DNA of 7,458 bases, taken from positions 1-7,458 of the forward strand of contig CAAFXD010000224.1 of assembly GCA_900766945.1 (NCBI GenBank), written 5' to 3'. Under the pieces are notes generated by a model. The model was given only the letters and a program-made list of their open reading frames with translations. It did not search any database and was not told where the DNA came from. This document shows, piece after piece, positions 5,400 through 7,458 of the stretch. A program made the translations under genes and the position numbers. Within the stretch, counting starts at the first letter, position 1. Each line of letters starts with the position of its first letter. This stretch comes from Clostridia bacterium. GTDB taxonomy: Bacteria; Bacillota; Clostridia; Oscillospirales; Acutalibacteraceae.

Positions 5400-6179
5400 T
5401 TACAGCACCTTTACCGACGCTTCAATGGTCTGGGTTTGCGTGCCGCCGCCGACAAACAGCCCGCGGTTGATGCCGCAATCGGCAAAATCGCGCCCGTGGC
5501 TCAATGTCAAATAGCGGTCATTCACCATTTTGTTGTTGGTCGGGTCAATGCCGACCCAAATGCCGTTGTCGTAAATTTCCACCCAAGCGTGGGTTTCACC
5601 CGTGCCCTCTTGTATGCCGACCACATACCGCGCAGGCACGTCGAGCGCGCGGCAGACGGCAATTTGCATATGTGCAAAATCCTGACAAACGCCTTTGCCC
5701 AAAGTGAGTGCTTCTTCGGCGGTGGTGTTGATATTTGTCACGCCGCTTTGGTAGGCAAACCGCTTGCGCAATTCCTGCATTACACTCTTTGCCGTTTCGG
5801 TCGGGGTTTGGGTTTCGCACAGTGGGCGGCAAACTTCTGTAAGCGCGGTGAGTTTTTCGCCGCACGCAGTATACTGCGACGGGTACTTATAAATCCCGTT
5901 TAATTCCTCGGGCACTTTTTTGGCGATGTCAATTTCGGCAATGCCGTTGACATAGACCGAAAACTCGGTATGCGCCTCGGTAATGCGGTCGGTCAATATG
6001 CGGTTGCCGAAGCCGTCGGCGGTTTCGGTCAACACATTGTGCGGCGAAACTTCCAAAAACAGTTCGCGTATGCGCTGGTATTCGTTGTTAAACGGCAGGC
6101 ACCGCAGAGAAAAGCAATGGCGCACCACGGGTGCGGAAAACGCAATTTGCATCGAATACGAAAATTCAACGGTTTGCAA
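5400..6179 (-). CDS. Transglutaminase-like cysteine peptidase family protein
   Basis: A 259-residue protein of the transglutaminase-like superfamily. The catalytic triad is visible: Cys165 in GKGVCQDFAHM, His197 in GETHAWVEIY, and Asp212 in GIDPTNN. The N-terminal half (FSYSMQIAFSAPVVRHCFSLRCLP) matches the beta-rich N-terminal region of the subgroup that travels with alpha-E and ATP-grasp genes. No signal peptide or membrane segment is seen, so it should be cytoplasmic. The start is TTG at 6179, chosen because GGGGGAGGG ends six bases upstream and because the conserved N-terminal strand begins at residue 6; the first ATG would cut into it. It lies 17 nt after the alpha-E gene and is the last gene of the operon. 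Members cleave or exchange amide bonds; a role in trimming, releasing or cross-linking the peptide made by the ATP-grasp partner is inference. Confidence 0.92.
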   Translation of the reverse strand: MQTVEFSYSMQIAFSAPVVRHCFSLRCLPFNNEYQRIRELFLEVSPHNVLTETADGFGNRILTDRITEAHTEFSVYVNGIAEIDIAKKVPEELNGIYKYPSQYTACGEKLTALTEVCRPLCETQTPTETAKSVMQELRKRFAYQSGVTNINTTAEEALTLGKGVCQDFAHMQIAVCRALDVPARYVVGIQEGTGETHAWVEIYDNGIWVGIDPTNNKMVNDRYLTLSHGRDFADCGINRGLFVGGGTQTQTIEASVKVL

Positions 6180-6185
6180 AATAAG

Positions 6186-6194
6186 CCCTCCCCC
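6186..6194 (-). promoter_or_regulatory. Strong ribosome binding site that fixes a TTG start
   Basis: On the minus strand GGGGGAGGG lies six bases before TTG 6179-6177. It lies between the alpha-E stop codon (6199-6197) and the transglutaminase start. The strong site probably compensates for the weak start codon. Confidence 0.75.
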
Positions 6195-6196
6195 GC

Positions 6197-6892
6197 TTAA
6201 TAATATGCACTCGGCGCGGTGACAAACAGGCGGGAAAGTTCCTCCTGAATGGTGAATTTGTCCGCTTCAAAATCGTCTTTTTCCAAAATGATTTTCATTA
6301 AGCGGTCAATCGCCGTGATGTTGCAATCAATGCCGACCTTGTAAAGACGGTTTAACAAAATGCTGAATTCTTTGCGGATGAGTTCGGGCGGGCAGGAAAA
6401 ACGCGTATACAAATCAATGCGCTCGACACTGCGCCCGAATTTTAAAATGTTGCGGGTGGTTTCGGACTCCACATAGTCATCCGCCGCGCCCCAAAAGGCA
6501 AAAATGCTGTCGAACACCTCTTGGAGTTTCAGCATCGGCGCCGAGCTTTCCTTGCCGCGCTGCATGGCGTCCACAGCAAGTTGAATGTAAGACATGGTTT
6601 CACTGCTTAATTCGTTGCGCATCATCACCGCGTTGTCATAGGCGGCAAGGACGGTGCTCATCACGGAATTCGGGTTGCTTTCGTTAAACAGAAAATCGGC
6701 AATAAACTCCTGCTTATAAGAATAGGTATTGGGAATCCCGAGTTTTTGCAGGAAATCAACATAGGCGTTTTCATCCACATCTATGAGCACATCGTAGCAC
6801 TTCGTAAACATTTTGAGCGTGGTAAATACGCGCTCGACATAGCGCCCGAGCCAAAACAGATTGTCGGTGGATTTTATCGAGATAATACCCAT
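6197..6892 (-). CDS. Alpha-E domain protein (DUF403), short form
   Basis: A 231-residue, mostly helical protein of the alpha-E family. The N-terminal signature SIKSTDNLFWLGRYVERV (residues 5-22) corresponds to the family's S-R-x-A-DNLYWLGRYVER. Later elements RNELSSETMSYIQLA (residues 92-106) and the RNILKFGRSVERIDLYTR segment (146-163) are also typical; the second repeats the G-R-x-V-E-R theme of the first. Many family members run to about 300 residues, so this one is short, but it is open from start to stop with no frameshift seen. The start ATG lies inside the last codons of the ATP-grasp gene (19-nt overlap), showing translational coupling. The biochemical role is not established; the family is nearly always found with the ATP-grasp and transglutaminase partners seen here, suggesting it forms a complex with them. 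Confidence 0.9.
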   Translation of the reverse strand: MGIISIKSTDNLFWLGRYVERVFTTLKMFTKCYDVLIDVDENAYVDFLQKLGIPNTYSYKQEFIADFLFNESNPNSVMSTVLAAYDNAVMMRNELSSETMSYIQLAVDAMQRGKESSAPMLKLQEVFDSIFAFWGAADDYVESETTRNILKFGRSVERIDLYTRFSCPPELIRKEFSILLNRLYKVGIDCNITAIDRLMKIILEKDDFEADKFTIQEELSRLFVTAPSAYY

Positions 6893-7458
6893 GTGTCCTT
6901 AAACCCTCCTCCCTGTGAAGAATTGACGACATACGAGCCTTCCTCGCGCGCGTAGCGCGTCAGCCCGCTTTGCCAAACGGTAATCTCTTTGCCGTACAGC
7001 ACAAAGGCACGCAAATCCGCTTTGCGGGCGGTCACCTGCCCGTTTTCAAACACGGAAAGGTCTTTGAATTCCACAACCTCCTGTGCGATAAAGCGGCGGG
7101 GATTTTCTAAAATCGCGTCACGCAGATTTTGAAGCTCTGCTTTTGTAAGCTCCGAACCGAACACCACGCCGTAGCCGCCCGATTCGGAGACATCTTTGAC
7201 AACCAATTTGTCTAAATGCTCCAAGACATAGGTCTTGTCCGCTTCGTAATAGGGCAAATAGGTCGGCGCATTTTTGAGAATCGGCTCTTCGCCGAGATAA
7301 TATTTTATCATTTGCGGCACGAAATAGTATATGCCTTTGTCGTCCGCAACGCCGTTGCCGGGGGCGTTGACTATGGCAACATTGCCCGCACGGTATGCGT
7401 CGAGCAAATGCGGCACGCCCAAAAGGGAATACGGCAAAAAGGTCATCGGGTCTAAGTA
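6874..7458 (-). CDS. Circularly permuted ATP-grasp protein, C-terminal part (5' end outside window)
   Basis: The last 194 residues of a circularly permuted ATP-grasp family protein (DUF404/DUF407 type); the frame is open to the window edge. Visible motifs are YLDPMTFLPYSLLGVPHLLDAYRAGNV in two conserved blocks, NAPGNGVADDKG, the nucleotide-binding segment VVKDVSESGGYG, FIAQEVV, KADLRAFVL, and the family's C-terminal signature SGLTRYAREEGSYVVN then SSQGGGFKDTWVL. In most homologues the last motif is GGGSKDTWV; here Phe replaces Ser. ATP-grasp enzymes join a carboxylate to an amine through an acyl phosphate, and this subgroup is predicted to be an amide or peptide ligase, substrate unknown. It is the first visible gene of the minus-strand operon. 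The N-terminal half and the promoter lie beyond 7458. Confidence 0.93.
   Translation of the reverse strand, partial: YLDPMTFLPYSLLGVPHLLDAYRAGNVAIVNAPGNGVADDKGIYYFVPQMIKYYLGEEPILKNAPTYLPYYEADKTYVLEHLDKLVVKDVSESGGYGVVFGSELTKAELQNLRDAILENPRRFIAQEVVEFKDLSVFENGQVTARKADLRAFVLYGKEITVWQSGLTRYAREEGSYVVNSSQGGGFKDTWVLSR
6905..6914 (-). promoter_or_regulatory. Ribosome binding site of the alpha-E gene inside the ATP-grasp coding region
   Basis: GGGAGGAGGG on the minus strand codes for the Gly-Gly-Gly of the conserved C-terminal GGGFKDTWV motif of the ATP-grasp protein and at the same time matches the anti-Shine-Dalgarno sequence. It lies 12 bases before the ATG at 6892, slightly far. AAGGA (6901-6897) lies closer but only three bases from the ATG. 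Either could serve. Confidence 0.55.

Noticed and set aside
4998..5903. A 301-residue open frame on the + strand
   Set aside because: It begins inside the permease, crosses a terminator and a repeat, and continues antisense to the transglutaminase gene, so it is a chance frame.

Overview
The window looks like chromosomal DNA from a low-to-mid GC Firmicute, most likely a Clostridia/Oscillospiraceae-type gut anaerobe. The reasons are strong AGGAGG-type ribosome binding sites, sigma-A promoters of the TTGACA/TATAAT type, hairpin-plus-T-run terminators, a DUF1292 (YrzB-type) protein, and a stand-alone ATPase plus duplicated-FtsX permease of the kind common in Firmicutes. The genus cannot be read from the sequence. 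No phage, plasmid, CRISPR, tRNA or rRNA signatures were seen.

Left part (1-1214, + strand genes): the 3' end of a pyruvate kinase gene, then a small ArsC/Spx-family thioredoxin-fold protein, then a strong hairpin that can terminate transcription from both sides. The 568-bp gap that follows has no credible protein gene. It carries a very good promoter on the minus strand (TTGACA, extended -10 TGC-TATACT). The promoter fires into a run of stems that starts at the predicted transcript start and faces the shared terminator. This is the best candidate for an undescribed element: a highly expressed structured non-coding RNA that I cannot assign to a family.

Middle part (1158-5212, + strand): a DUF1292 gene with its own promoter. 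Next comes a second structured RNA (about 1555-1736) with a long closing helix, open central region, side hairpin and apical arm, which is the architecture of 6S RNA. It is followed by a textbook terminator. A leader hairpin then precedes a two-gene ABC transporter operon: a MacB/LolD-type ATPase overlapping by 4 nt an 844-residue permease with two FtsX modules. The ATPase would drive conformational change of the permease for export or detachment of a peptide, antibiotic or lipid substrate; the substrate is unknown. A near-perfect terminator closes the operon.

Right part (5213-7458): an 88-bp imperfect palindromic repeat of the dispersed MITE/REP type, then three genes on the minus strand that form a recognised set. 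In transcription order these are a circularly permuted ATP-grasp protein (5' end outside the window), an alpha-E domain protein, and a transglutaminase-like cysteine peptidase. The first two overlap by 19 nt and the third follows 17 nt later from a TTG start with a very strong ribosome binding site, so they are almost certainly one operon. The set is predicted from comparative genomics to make or modify a small peptide through ATP-dependent amide bond formation; its product is not known.
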